From: CAWCGU01 sp963838095
Lineage (GTDB): Bacteria > Actinomycetota > Thermoleophilia > Solirubrobacterales > 70-9
Assembly: GCA_963838095.1 (NCBI GenBank)
Contig: CAWIPO010000008.1
Location: forward strand, 1,162,220-1,226,219
DNA: 64,000 nt
Direction of reading: 5' to 3'
Shown: one piece after another, positions 43,526 through 53,260 of the stretch
How positions within the stretch are numbered: position 1 is the stretch's first letter
Layout of the letters: each line of letters begins with the position of its first letter
The notes under the pieces: model-generated
The model's input: the letters and a program-made list of their open reading frames with translations, nothing else
Told to the model about the DNA's origin: nothing
Database searches by the model: none
Position numbers and translations under genes: made by a program

Positions 43526-44299
43526 CTAGGCGGCGCTTATCGCCGACTCGTCGAGGGCCGCGAGCACGGCGTTCAGGTCCTCGACCACGTCGCCGTGCAT
43601 TCGGACCGTTGCGTCGGCGTCGTAGGGCGTCGGGCCCTGGGTGATGATCGCGAGCTTGCCGCCGGCCTCCAGCGTCAGCGCCGGCAGGCCGGCGACCGGG
43701 TAGACCTCGAGCGAGGAGCCGACGCAGAGCATCAGCTCGGCCTCGCTCGCGAGCCCGCGGGCTCCCTCCATCTCCGCCTCCGGCAGCAGCTCCCCGAACA
43801 GCACCACGTCGGGCTTCACCTTGCCCATGCACCCCGTGCACGTGGCGATCCCGTCCTCGTCGAACAGCGCCTCGACCTCCTCCAACGGCCACGACGCGCC
43901 GCAGGTCGTGCAACTCGAGGTCTCGATCGAGCCGTGGACCTCGATCAGGTTGACGGTGCCCGCCTTGCGGTGCAGGCGGTCGACGTTCTGGGTGATCACG
44001 CCGGCGATAAGACCGAGGAGCTCGAGCTCTGCCAGCGCCCGGTGGGCGTCGTTGGGCTGCTTCTCTCCCAGCGTCTCGAAGCGCGGGCGGTAGAAGCTCC
44101 AGAAGCGCGCCGTATCGCGGTGGAAGGCGTCGATGTGGGCGACCTCCATCGGATCGACCTTCTCCCACAACCCCGTCCCGGGGCTGCGGAAGTCGGGAAT
44201 GCCGGACGGGACCGAGATCCCGGCACCGGTCAAGGCGATGGTGCGCGTGGAGCTTCGGAGCAGCTCCGCAAGGCTGCGGGCCTGATCTCCCTCGCTCAC
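43526..44299 (-). CDS. Sir2-family NAD-dependent protein deacylase
   Basis: 257 residues from GTG 44299, which overlaps the stop of the upstream gene (GTGA); a GTG at 44311 is also possible. NAD-binding GAGISVPSGIPDFRSP (~27-42), QNVDRLHRKAG (~105), catalytic HGS, zinc-binding CTTCG...CTGCMG, VLFGE, and VGSSLEVYPVAGLP are all present. Sirtuins remove acyl groups from lysines, often on acyl-CoA synthetases; coupling to a beta-oxidation fusion gene fits control of fatty-acid enzymes. Confidence 0.93.
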   Translation of the reverse strand: MSEGDQARSLAELLRSSTRTIALTGAGISVPSGIPDFRSPGTGLWEKVDPMEVAHIDAFHRDTARFWSFYRPRFETLGEKQPNDAHRALAELELLGLIAGVITQNVDRLHRKAGTVNLIEVHGSIETSSCTTCGASWPLEEVEALFDEDGIATCTGCMGKVKPDVVLFGELLPEAEMEGARGLASEAELMLCVGSSLEVYPVAGLPALTLEAGGKLAIITQGPTPYDADATVRMHGDVVEDLNAVLAALDESAISAA

Positions 44300-46293
44300 T
44301 TGCCGGTCCACTTTGCCTGGCGCTTTCCGAGGAACGCCGAGATCCCCTCCCTCGCGTCCTCGCTCTGGAAGATCGCCTTGAAGCCTTCCTTCTCGGCCTC
44401 GATCCCCTCGTCGAGATCGCCCTTGCCCGACACCTGCTTGATCTGCTCGACCGCCACCGGGGCCTGGCCGGCGAGCCTGCGGGCCCAGCCGAATGCCGTA
44501 TCGAAGAGCTCATGGTCGGGAACGACCTGGTTCGCGAGCCCGTGCGCGTACGCGTCGCCGGCTGTGATCGCATCGCCGATCAGATTCATCTCCAATGCCT
44601 TCGCCTGTCCCACAAGACGCGGCAGTCGCTGCGTGCCGCCGAACCCCGGGATCAGCCCCAGCTTGACCTCCGGCTGGCCGAACAGCGCCGACTCGGCCGC
44701 GATCCGGAAATCGCATGCCATCGCCAGCTCGCAGCCGCCGCCGAAGGCGAGCGCGTTCACCGCCGCGACGGTGGCGATCCGGTGCGTCCCCAGCTCCCTC
44801 AGCAGCGCATGACCGGAGTCGATCAGGTCGCCGCCGCCGGACTCGTCCATCTGCGTGAACGCCTTGATGTCGGCACCGGCGGAAAAGACGACCGGGAGCG
44901 AGGAGTAGACCAGCATCGAGCGGATCTCTCCCGAGGCCTTGACCTTCTCCCACACCGTGCCCAGGTCCGCGATCACCTGCGGGGAGATCGCGTTCATCGG
45001 CGGGTTGGCGATCCAGGCGATCGCGACGTCGCCGCGCGTCTCCAGCTTCACCGTGTCGGCCTGATCGCCCTCGTCGGGCTGCGGGTATGCGTAGAAGCCC
45101 TGGCCGGACTTGAGGCCCAAGCGGCCCTCGGCCACCAACCGCCTGAGGGTCACCGGCGGCGCGAAGCGCTCGCCGTGGCTCTCCTCCAGGCGTTCCAGCT
45201 TCTCCAGCACCGTGTCGAGACCGTCGAGGTCGGCCTTCCACAGCGGCGGGAAGAGGTTGCGGCGCGGGTCCAATCCCGCGCCCGCCATCAGCCCGAGGTC
45301 GATCTCCCTGGTCGTGCAGACACCCTCCTCCAGCACCAGGCACGCCTCGACGAACGCTTTCATCGTCCACAGGTCCGCAAGCTCCTCAGGTGGGTCTCCC
45401 TCACCCTCGATCTGAGCCTGACCGTCCTTGTAAAAGCCGTCGCCGCCCGACTTCGCGCCGAACTTGCCGTCCTCGACGAGCTTCTTCATCCCCTGATGGA
45501 CGTAGAAGCGATCTCCGTAGGACTCGAGCAGGTGCTCGGCGACGTGGTGCACCGTGTCGAGGCCGAGCATGTCGATGAGGATGAACGGCCCCATCGGCGC
45601 CACGTTGGCGGCGGCGACGCTCTCGTCGATCTTCGCGATCGACAGCCCCTGCTCCTCCTGCGCGCGCCAGATCTCTCCAACCGCGGAGTTGAGAATGCGG
45701 TTGACGACGAACCCGGGCACCTCGCCGCATGTGATCGGCTGCTTGCGGATCGCCTGGGCGAAGTTGATCGCGGTCGCGAGAGTCTCCTCGGAGGTCTGAA
45801 GCGCCTCGACGATCTCGACCAGCGGCATGATCGAGGCCGGATAGAAGAAGTGAAAGCCGACGACCTTGTCAGGGCGCAGGGTCGCATCGGCCATCTCCGA
45901 GACCGACAGCGAGGACGTGTTCGAGGCGAGAACCGCGCCGCCGGGAGTGACCGCGTCCAGCTCGGCGAACACCTGCTGCTTGATCTCCATCTTCTCGGGG
46001 GCCGCCTCGATCACGAAGTCGACGTCGCCGAATCCGTCGTAGCTCGTCGTCCCCTCGATCCGGCCCATCAGCTCCTCGAGCTGGGCGTCGGCCTGCTCCT
46101 GGGTCAGCTTCTCCTTCGCCACCAGCCGGTCGAGCTGCCCCTTGGTCACTTCGCGGGCCTTCTCCAGGCCCTGGTCGACGAACTTCTGGTCGATGTCCTT
46201 GAGGAGGACGGGAATGTCTGCGGCTGCGATCAGCTGGGCGATCTCGCCGCCCATGGTGCCGGCACCGACGACTGCGGCCTTGAAGACGAACAT
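44296..46293 (-). CDS. 3-hydroxyacyl-CoA dehydrogenase / enoyl-CoA hydratase fusion, HAD domain first
   Basis: 665 residues for two steps of beta-oxidation. The NAD-binding Rossmann motif VVGAGTMGGEIAQ is at residues 8-20, the HAD C-terminal region (GEVPGFVVNRILN) near 185, with a second HAD-C repeat to ~400. The crotonase domain follows (~420-660): SAGADIKAF as oxyanion site and ALAFGGGCELAMACD. The order is the reverse of E. coli FadB, where crotonase comes first. No thiolase is nearby. It is coupled to the sirtuin gene downstream. Confidence 0.9.
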   Translation of the reverse strand: MFVFKAAVVGAGTMGGEIAQLIAAADIPVLLKDIDQKFVDQGLEKAREVTKGQLDRLVAKEKLTQEQADAQLEELMGRIEGTTSYDGFGDVDFVIEAAPEKMEIKQQVFAELDAVTPGGAVLASNTSSLSVSEMADATLRPDKVVGFHFFYPASIMPLVEIVEALQTSEETLATAINFAQAIRKQPITCGEVPGFVVNRILNSAVGEIWRAQEEQGLSIAKIDESVAAANVAPMGPFILIDMLGLDTVHHVAEHLLESYGDRFYVHQGMKKLVEDGKFGAKSGGDGFYKDGQAQIEGEGDPPEELADLWTMKAFVEACLVLEEGVCTTREIDLGLMAGAGLDPRRNLFPPLWKADLDGLDTVLEKLERLEESHGERFAPPVTLRRLVAEGRLGLKSGQGFYAYPQPDEGDQADTVKLETRGDVAIAWIANPPMNAISPQVIADLGTVWEKVKASGEIRSMLVYSSLPVVFSAGADIKAFTQMDESGGGDLIDSGHALLRELGTHRIATVAAVNALAFGGGCELAMACDFRIAAESALFGQPEVKLGLIPGFGGTQRLPRLVGQAKALEMNLIGDAITAGDAYAHGLANQVVPDHELFDTAFGWARRLAGQAPVAVEQIKQVSGKGDLDEGIEAEKEGFKAIFQSEDAREGISAFLGKRQAKWTGK

Positions 46294-46390
46294 GCTTGGG
46301 GGCTACCTCCGCTGGGTCTTGGCGCCCGACCCGGGAATGGGTGGGCTTCGGGGCCGGGGAGGCTATAGGGAGCGGTGCGCCCGCGGCGCC

Positions 46391-47710
46391 TCAGACCGAA
46401 GCCAGCGGCCTGATGTTGTGGTGCAGGCGAAGCACGTTCTCGGGGTCGTACTCGGCCTTCACCGCCGCCAGGCGGTCGTAGTTCTCTCGCCCGAAGCCCG
46501 CGATCACGCGGTCCTCTCCTTCGTCGCCGATGAAGTTGAGGTACACGGCGCCGGTCGAGTACGGCTTCATCTCGGCGCACACCTTTCGCGCCCAGGCTTT
46601 CCCGCGCTCGTCGTCGTCCGCCGCATCCCAGAGCCCGAACGGGTGTACCACCCACTGCGCTGAGCGGTGTGGCAGCGGCCAGGCGTCCGCGTCACGCTCC
46701 ACCTGGCCGCCCCATGGAACCAGGAGGTGCTGGGAGGGCGAGGGGACGATCATCTCCTCACCGTGACCACAATATGCGTCGATCGCTTCGTCGGGAAGGC
46801 TCGCGAGGTGCTCGACCGACCAGTAGTTGCGAAATCCGGGCGGGTCGTCGATCGCCTGCTGGAACTCCACGTACGGCATCTCCATGAACAGCTCCCCCTC
46901 GGGCTCAAGGGCGAGAAAAGGTGCCAGAAGGTCGCGAGCTTCCGCTTCCGGTCCGGCAAAGGTCCCGATCAAGCCGACGCAGCGCTGGCCGTGCAGGTGC
47001 TCCTGGACGAACTCCTCCGGAGGTCCGGTCAGGTAGGCGACGCCACCGCCGAGCTCCTCAGGTGCCCCTCCCTCGATCAGGTCGCGGTAAATGGTGGCCA
47101 GCTCCGGCCCGCGCTCCGCCGGCCAAAGCAGCAGCGCCGCCGTGAACGCGGGCATGTCGTGGAGGCGGAACGTGAGCGAGGTGGCGACGCCGAAGTTGCC
47201 GCTCGCCCCATGAAGCGCCCAGAAGAGCTCCGGGTTCTCGTCCTCGCTGGCGGTCACTTCCCGCCCGTCGGGCGTCACCAGGTCGACGGAGATCAGGTTG
47301 TCGCAGGCGAGCCCGAACTTGCGCTCGATCCACCCGGAGCCGCCGCCGAGCGTAAGCCCGGCGACTCCGGTGGTCGACACGCGGCCGCCGGTTGCCGCGA
47401 GACCGTGAGGCTGGGTCGCCAGGTCGAAGTCGTGCCATGTCGCACCGCCGCCGGCGCGCGCCGTCTTCGCTTCCGGGTCGACGTCGACCGCGTTCATCCT
47501 CCGCATGTCGATCACCAGCCCGCCGTCGATCGAGGATGCACCGGCGACGCTGTGGCCGCCGCCGCGGACGGCGACGTCCAGCCCCTCGCTTCGCGCGTGC
47601 TCGAAGGCCGCCTTCACGTCCTCGGCGCTCTCACATTGCGCGATCACCGCCGGGCGGCGGTCGATCATCGCGTTGAAGACGGTGCGTGCTTCGTCGTAGC
47701 CGTCGTGCAT
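46391..47710 (-). CDS. FAD-binding oxidoreductase (berberine-bridge-enzyme-like), N-terminus frameshifted
   Basis: 439 residues as read. The FAD-binding PCMH domain has VAVRGGGHSVAGASSIDGGL (bi-covalent flavin His region) and GLTLGGGSGWIERKFG; the C-terminal BBE motif is YDRLAAVKAEYDPENVLRLHHN. It oxidises an unknown alcohol, sugar or alkaloid-like substrate. The strong ribosome site (47765-47770) feeds an ATG at 47759 in a different frame, whose product GSPLANGFDGAVIGPD should run into HDGYDEART after removing one base near 47710. So the first ~17 residues are separated by a 1-base shift. Confidence 0.85.
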   Translation of the reverse strand: MHDGYDEARTVFNAMIDRRPAVIAQCESAEDVKAAFEHARSEGLDVAVRGGGHSVAGASSIDGGLVIDMRRMNAVDVDPEAKTARAGGGATWHDFDLATQPHGLAATGGRVSTTGVAGLTLGGGSGWIERKFGLACDNLISVDLVTPDGREVTASEDENPELFWALHGASGNFGVATSLTFRLHDMPAFTAALLLWPAERGPELATIYRDLIEGGAPEELGGGVAYLTGPPEEFVQEHLHGQRCVGLIGTFAGPEAEARDLLAPFLALEPEGELFMEMPYVEFQQAIDDPPGFRNYWSVEHLASLPDEAIDAYCGHGEEMIVPSPSQHLLVPWGGQVERDADAWPLPHRSAQWVVHPFGLWDAADDDERGKAWARKVCAEMKPYSTGAVYLNFIGDEGEDRVIAGFGRENYDRLAAVKAEYDPENVLRLHHNIRPLASV

Positions 47711-47764
47711 CGGGGCCGATCACGGCGCCGTCGAATCCGTTCGCAAGCGGGCTTCCCATCTCTG

Positions 47765-47770
47765 CCTCCT
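47765..47770 (-). promoter_or_regulatory. Ribosome site for the out-of-frame start of the FAD oxidoreductase
   Basis: AGGAGG on the minus strand, 5 bases before the ATG at 47759-47757. It shows that the ancestral start was here rather than at 47710. Confidence 0.6.
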
Positions 47771-47781
47771 GTGGTTGCGGA

Positions 47782-48304
47782 TTACGTCTGCTGTGGAGCC
47801 CAGGCTACCCCCGCGCGCACAGCGCTTGTCATGGGGCATCCGCCCCATTTTTGAGACTGCGCAACCTCCTCCACCTCGAGTCGCAGGCGCAGCAGCGAGC
47901 GGCCCGAGCGAGCGCTCGACCTGCGAGCGGACGAACAGCCGGTCGGTCAGCGCTTTGAACGGTCCGCCGGAGGCGAGCTCGTAGTCCATCGTCAGCGTCA
48001 CGCGGGTGCCGTCGCCGTCGATCGCGAACTCGGTCACCAGCTCGCCGCGCGACTCCGGGTCTTCGAACGCGATCCGGTGCACGGTCCGTGGCGAATGCTC
48101 GAGTACGCGCTCGCTGACGCGTGCCGCGCCCGGCCGGGATCGAGTGCCAGACGAGCGTGCCCGCCTTCCTCCGGGTACCCGCGTGGCGGAGTCCGCCGCC
48201 TGGAAGCCGTCCACCCACGACGCCCACCCACTCGGCTCGAAGTAGTAGTCCCACACCTCGGCGAGCGTGGCGCCGATCACGATCGACTCGCTGGCGCTGC
48301 CCAC
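47782..48304 (-). pseudogene. SRPBCC-family protein gene with several frameshifts
   Basis: Starts GSASESIVIGATLAEVWDYY, the normal SRPBCC N-terminus, and a middle part VSERVLEHSPRTVHRIAFED is also in frame. Between them (about 48120-48190) the natural sequence GYPEEGG and TLVWHSIPAG appear in the other two frames, so three single-base changes are needed. Another shift near 47905 recovers LLRLRLEVEEVAQSQ and a stop at 47782. The uncorrected frame runs to 47720 with nonsense. It is preceded by PadR (1 base apart) and followed by the FAD oxidoreductase. Confidence 0.65.
47831..47853 (+). terminator. Terminator-shaped hairpin on the plus strand inside the SRPBCC gene end
   Basis: ATGGGGC-ATCC-GCCCCAT, a perfect 7-bp stem, followed by TTTTT on the plus strand. 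No plus-strand gene leads into it; it may stop antisense transcription or be chance. Confidence 0.4.
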
Positions 48305-48305
48305 G

Positions 48306-48770
48306 CTAAGGCTCGTAGATCTCGCGCTCGATCAGCGTCACCGAGCGGATCACCGAATCGAGGAAGGGCTTCAACTCCGAGCGCAGGCGCTTGTACTCGC
48401 GCCGGCCGGCGGGGGTGATCGAGTAGAAGCGGCGGGTGCGGCGGTCGGGGTGCTCCCACTGGCCGGCGATCATCCCGTTCGCCTCCAGCTCCCGCAGCAG
48501 CGGATACATCGTGTTCGGGTTGACCGAGATCACTCCCTGCGTCATCCCCTCGATCTCCTCGATCAGCCGGTTGCCGTACGCGGGCTCCTTGCCGATCAGG
48601 TGCAGGACCAGCAGCGGAAAGACATCGCGGCGGCGAAGCTCGCCGCCGAAGACGTCGGAAGGACGGCCGCCACGCCTGCCGCGGCTGCCGCGGGTGCGAG
48701 CTTCTTCGACCTGCCGCGTGGTCTCGGCAACGGCTGCAGCCACGGGCTTTGACCGTCTTCGCTCTGCCAA
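48306..48770 (-). CDS. PadR-family transcriptional regulator
   Basis: 154 residues with an Arg/Gly-rich N-terminal extension of ~48 residues, then the PadR winged helix: VFPLLVLHLIGKEPAYGNRL, ISVNPNTMYPLLRELEANGM and RRTRRFYSITPAGRREYKRL. It is probably the repressor of the following SRPBCC and FAD oxidoreductase genes, since its stop is adjacent to the SRPBCC start. The effector is unknown. Confidence 0.9.
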   Translation of the reverse strand: MAERRRSKPVAAAVAETTRQVEEARTRGSRGRRGGRPSDVFGGELRRRDVFPLLVLHLIGKEPAYGNRLIEEIEGMTQGVISVNPNTMYPLLRELEANGMIAGQWEHPDRRTRRFYSITPAGRREYKRLRSELKPFLDSVIRSVTLIEREIYEP

Positions 48771-48800
48771 CCCGCCTGACTATAGGCGGGCAGCCACCTG

Positions 48801-50048
<1,248 letters not shown>

Positions 50049-50102
50049 TTGACGTGCTCCTTTGACGAAGTTCTTAGCCGCGGGAAAGGGGCGAGAGCGG
50101 CC

Positions 50103-50124
50103 GTTGATTGACTAGTCAGTCAAC
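50103..50124. promoter_or_regulatory. 22-bp palindrome upstream of the acyl-CoA dehydrogenase (TetR-type operator candidate)
   Basis: GTTGATTGACT/AGTCAGTCAAC, symmetric except for one position pair. TGACTGACT-type palindromes of this kind are typical binding sites for TetR-family regulators of fatty-acid catabolism. No TetR gene is in the window, so the regulator lies elsewhere. Confidence 0.6.
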
Positions 50125-50210
50125 ATCGAATGCTACCAGGGAACAGGACTGGTCGAGCAGCTTCCGGGAGCGGCACCGAGCGTGGGCGCAAGCCTCTACT
50201 CTTGCTCGCA

Positions 50211-50681
50211 ATGGCACCGTTGGGCCTCACGAAAGGCGATGCGTTCCTGCTCATCGTCGTGGTTGCGCTCCCCGTCGCGGCGATCGCCTTCATGCTGGTC
50301 GGCCCCGCGCTGCGGAACCTCGGGAAGGGGCGGTTCGCGGTCCAGTTCGAGGATGACCTCGGCCAGCCGCTGATCGACTCGGGTGCCGCGGAGACGTCCG
50401 AGACCCGCGAGGAGGAGATCCGGCAGCTCGTCGAGGCGAAGGCCTTCCGCCAGGCGGCGCGCGGAGAGCATCCGCTGAACGTGGAGGCCGAGGTCTCGAA
50501 GCTGCTCGAGGACCAGCCCGCTCCCGCCACCGACCTGGCGAGCGACGCCGGCCTCGTCGACGAGGTTCGTCAGCTCGTGATCGCCCGGAACGCCCGCCGC
50601 GAGCGCCGCGGGGAAGAGCCGCTCGACGTCGAAAACGAGGTCCAGCGCCAGCTGCGGGAGCTGGAAAACCTCGGGCAGTAG
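50211..50681 (+). CDS. Small single-pass membrane protein with a duplicated motif
   Basis: 156 residues from ATG 50211. One hydrophobic helix at ~9-30 (AFLLIVVVALPVAAIAFMLV), then a soluble region with two related ~35-residue units: IRQLVEAKAFRQAARGEHPL...EAEVSKLL and VRQLVIARNARRERRGEEPL...ENEVQRQL. The units look like an internal duplication of a short helical hairpin. No family is recognised; it may be an SHOCT-like or scaffold module. It is followed 9 bases later by the next gene. Confidence 0.65.
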   Translation: MAPLGLTKGDAFLLIVVVALPVAAIAFMLVGPALRNLGKGRFAVQFEDDLGQPLIDSGAAETSETREEEIRQLVEAKAFRQAARGEHPLNVEAEVSKLLEDQPAPATDLASDAGLVDEVRQLVIARNARRERRGEEPLDVENEVQRQLRELENLGQ

Positions 50682-50690
50682 CATTGCCTA

Positions 50691-51032
50691 GTGGCCACCG
50701 AGGAATTCGAGAGCCAGGTCGTCGAGCTCGAGGAGATGCTCGTTCGGCCGGGGACCTACTTCAACCCTCAAACCGAGGTCGTCGTCGTCGTCGACGACTC
50801 CGCCTCGATCGACCAGGAGGTCTTCAACATGGAGGCCTACGAGGGAGCCGAGTGGGTGCGGATCTCCGATGAGGTGCCGGTCGACGACGATGCCCGTGAC
50901 CGGGCCCTCGAGACCTTCCAGACGCACTACCACCCGGGATCAGCCGGCTCACTGTCCGGCGCCGCTCTGGACCAGGACGATGGCGAGGAGAACGAGGGCG
51001 AGGACGGCCAGGACCCAGGCCGCGAGGACTGA
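50691..51032 (+). CDS. Acidic hypothetical protein
   Basis: 113 residues from GTG. It contains QVVELEEMLVRPGTYFNPQT and EVVVVVDDSASIDQEVFNM, then ends in an Asp/Glu/Gly-rich tail (DQDDGEENEGEDGQDPG). No family recognised. It is close behind the small membrane-protein gene on the same strand, so the two are probably one operon. pI is very low. Confidence 0.6.
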   Translation: MATEEFESQVVELEEMLVRPGTYFNPQTEVVVVVDDSASIDQEVFNMEAYEGAEWVRISDEVPVDDDARDRALETFQTHYHPGSAGSLSGAALDQDDGEENEGEDGQDPGRED

Positions 51033-51045
51033 CGAGCCCCCGGCG

Positions 51046-52056
51046 TCAGCCGTTCACGGCCACGTAGACCAGGAAGGTTCCGTACAGCGCTCCCCAGATC
51101 ACGACCGCGGGGACGCTGAAGCTGCCGCGCAGGCGTAGTGCCCAATAGGCGACGATGCCTCCGGCCAGGCCGAGCGCGGCCGAGAGCAGAGCAAACTCGT
51201 CCAGGTCCCACTCGGTGAAGGCGAGCCCGAATGCGATCGGGATCGTCGACTGGAAGACCATCGCGCCGGTGATGTTCCCGAGCGCCAGGGTGTCCTTGCC
51301 CTCGCGTATCCAGAAGAAGCTGTTCGCCTTCTCAGGCAGCTCCGTGGCCAGGGGGGCGAGCACCAGCGACAGAACGATCGCCTCGACGCCAAGCGAGTCG
51401 GCGACGGCGACAAGCTCCTCCACGAACAGGTGCGCCCCGCCGACCATTGCGCCGAGGCCGGTCGCGAACTGCAGCGCGATCCAGCCGCGGCTTGGATTTG
51501 AGGCGTCTGCGGCGCTCGGGGGACGCGCCATCAGCAGCGGCGCGATCGTCTCCTCGGCTTGAACCGTCCCCCCGGCCCGCAGGGTCCGAGCGACATATGC
51601 GCCGTAGGCAACGATCAGCCCCAACGCGCCCGCCACCCGCACCCCTTCGGGGGCGTCAAGCGCCCCGAGTCCGCACCCGAGGGCGAAGAAGACGAGGAAG
51701 AAGACGAGGTCGCGCTGGAGCGTCGGCATATGGACCGTCAGCCTCCTGCCCTGCTCGCGCCGGCGACGGTAGGCAAGAGCGAACAGGCCGACCAGCATCA
51801 TCGCCAGGGTCGCGAGCAGGAACGGCGCCCCGATGATTGCTCCGATCGCGACCTCTTCCGAACCGGCGGCGCCGCCGATGATCGCGATGATCGGAATCAG
51901 GGTCTCGGGCATCGCCGTGCCGACGGCGGCCAGCAGGCTGCCCACCGCACCCTCCCCGATATCCAGCCTGTGCCCGGCCCACTCGACGGCGTTTGTGAAC
52001 AGCTGCGCGCCCGCGAGGATGATCGCGAAGCTGAGCGCCAGCAGGAGCGCGTCCAC
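51046..52056 (-). CDS. Sodium/calcium exchanger (CaCA) family membrane protein
   Basis: 336 residues, about ten hydrophobic helices arranged as two inverted halves. Alpha-repeat 1 is AVGTAMPETLIPIIAII (~45-61); alpha-repeat 2 is LAPLATELPEKANSFFWIRE with GNITGAMVFQST (~235-265). The conserved acidic residues of each repeat (E in PET and ELPE) are present, so cation exchange is likely; the ion is not certain. It lies 16 bases downstream of a second exchanger gene of another CaCA branch. Confidence 0.82.
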   Translation of the reverse strand: MDALLLALSFAIILAGAQLFTNAVEWAGHRLDIGEGAVGSLLAAVGTAMPETLIPIIAIIGGAAGSEEVAIGAIIGAPFLLATLAMMLVGLFALAYRRRREQGRRLTVHMPTLQRDLVFFLVFFALGCGLGALDAPEGVRVAGALGLIVAYGAYVARTLRAGGTVQAEETIAPLLMARPPSAADASNPSRGWIALQFATGLGAMVGGAHLFVEELVAVADSLGVEAIVLSLVLAPLATELPEKANSFFWIREGKDTLALGNITGAMVFQSTIPIAFGLAFTEWDLDEFALLSAALGLAGGIVAYWALRLRGSFSVPAVVIWGALYGTFLVYVAVNG

Positions 52057-52072
52057 GGCTTCTACTCCCGGG

Positions 52073-53200
52073 TCACGCGGCGAAGAACGCCATTGCCAGG
52101 ATCGCGTAGACCGCCAGCAGCTGGACGCCTTCGAACCACGTCGATTCTCCCTCCTGCGTGACGTAGTTGGCGATCAGGACCGCGATCAGCACCGCTGCCA
52201 GCTCGAAGCCGTTGAAGACCAGCGCCATCGGGCCGGGACCGATGAAGAACGAGCCGACCACCAAAAGGGGGGCGACGAACAGCGCGACCTGGGCGCTGGA
52301 GCCGATCGCGATGTTCACGGCGAGGTTCATCTTGTTTTTCCACGCCATCAGCACCGCAACCCAGTGCTCGGCGGCGTTGCCGACGATCGCGACCACGATC
52401 ACCCCGACGAAGAACTCCGAGACCCCGATCGACTCCGATGCCTCGGATATCGACCCGACCAGGATCTCGGACATCAACCCGACCGCTAAGCCGGCGATCG
52501 CGAGCATCCCCACCGCCCGGCGCACCGTCCACCCGAACCCCTCCTCGTGCTCGGACTCGTACGGCGGGTTGAAGAGATCGCGATGCGTCTTCAGCGAGAA
52601 GAACAGCCCGGCCACATATGTCCCCATCAGGACCACGGCGACCGCGAGGGAGAGGTTCTCTACCGTCGAGTCGTAGTCGACGATCTCCTCGCCCGGCAGC
52701 GGCAGACCGGTCCCCTCGACGAGCTCGAAGATCGCCGGCATGATCAGCGCGGCCACGGCGAGCAGCAGCATCGCGGACTGGACGTTGGCCGCCGTCCGGT
52801 CGAATGTCTGGCGCTCCCGCTTCACGCCGCCGACGAACATCGCCAGCCCGAGCACGAGCAGGATGTTGCCGAGGATGGAGCCGATCAGCGACGCCTTCAC
52901 CACCTCGTGCAGGCCGGCACCGAGCGCGAACGCGGCGATGATCAGCTCAGGGGCGTTGCCGAAGGTGACGTTGAGGAGGCCGCCGATTCCCGGCCCTGAG
53001 CGCGCCGCCAGCTCCTCGGTCGCCAGCCCCATCAGCGCCGCGGTCGGGACGATCCCCAGCGCCGCGATGCCGAAGATCAGCCCCGCCGAGGCGTGGGTGA
53101 GCTCGAGGACGACGGCGAGCGGGATGAACGGGGTCAGCAGATAGGGCCAGCCCTGCGCGCTGAACAGGAACCTGCGCGCTGCTGAGCCCTCGCCAGCCAT
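52073..53200 (-). CDS. Calcium/proton exchanger (CAX family)
   Basis: 375 residues from ATG 53200 (a TTG three codons upstream is possible). The CAX signature GLLNVTFGNAPELIIAAFAL at ~75 and its counterpart VAIVGNAAEHWVAVLMAWKN at ~275 contain the NAPE and NAAE motifs of Ca2+/H+ antiporters. About eleven helices. It should expel calcium using the proton gradient. Adjacent to the CaCA gene, same strand, probably one transcript for cation homeostasis. Confidence 0.9.
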   Translation of the reverse strand: MAGEGSAARRFLFSAQGWPYLLTPFIPLAVVLELTHASAGLIFGIAALGIVPTAALMGLATEELAARSGPGIGGLLNVTFGNAPELIIAAFALGAGLHEVVKASLIGSILGNILLVLGLAMFVGGVKRERQTFDRTAANVQSAMLLLAVAALIMPAIFELVEGTGLPLPGEEIVDYDSTVENLSLAVAVVLMGTYVAGLFFSLKTHRDLFNPPYESEHEEGFGWTVRRAVGMLAIAGLAVGLMSEILVGSISEASESIGVSEFFVGVIVVAIVGNAAEHWVAVLMAWKNKMNLAVNIAIGSSAQVALFVAPLLVVGSFFIGPGPMALVFNGFELAAVLIAVLIANYVTQEGESTWFEGVQLLAVYAILAMAFFAA

Positions 53201-53260
53201 CCGGCTCAAGCCTATTGATGCGCCCGGGGGCGGAGCCGACGCGCGGCCGCCGCGTGAGTC

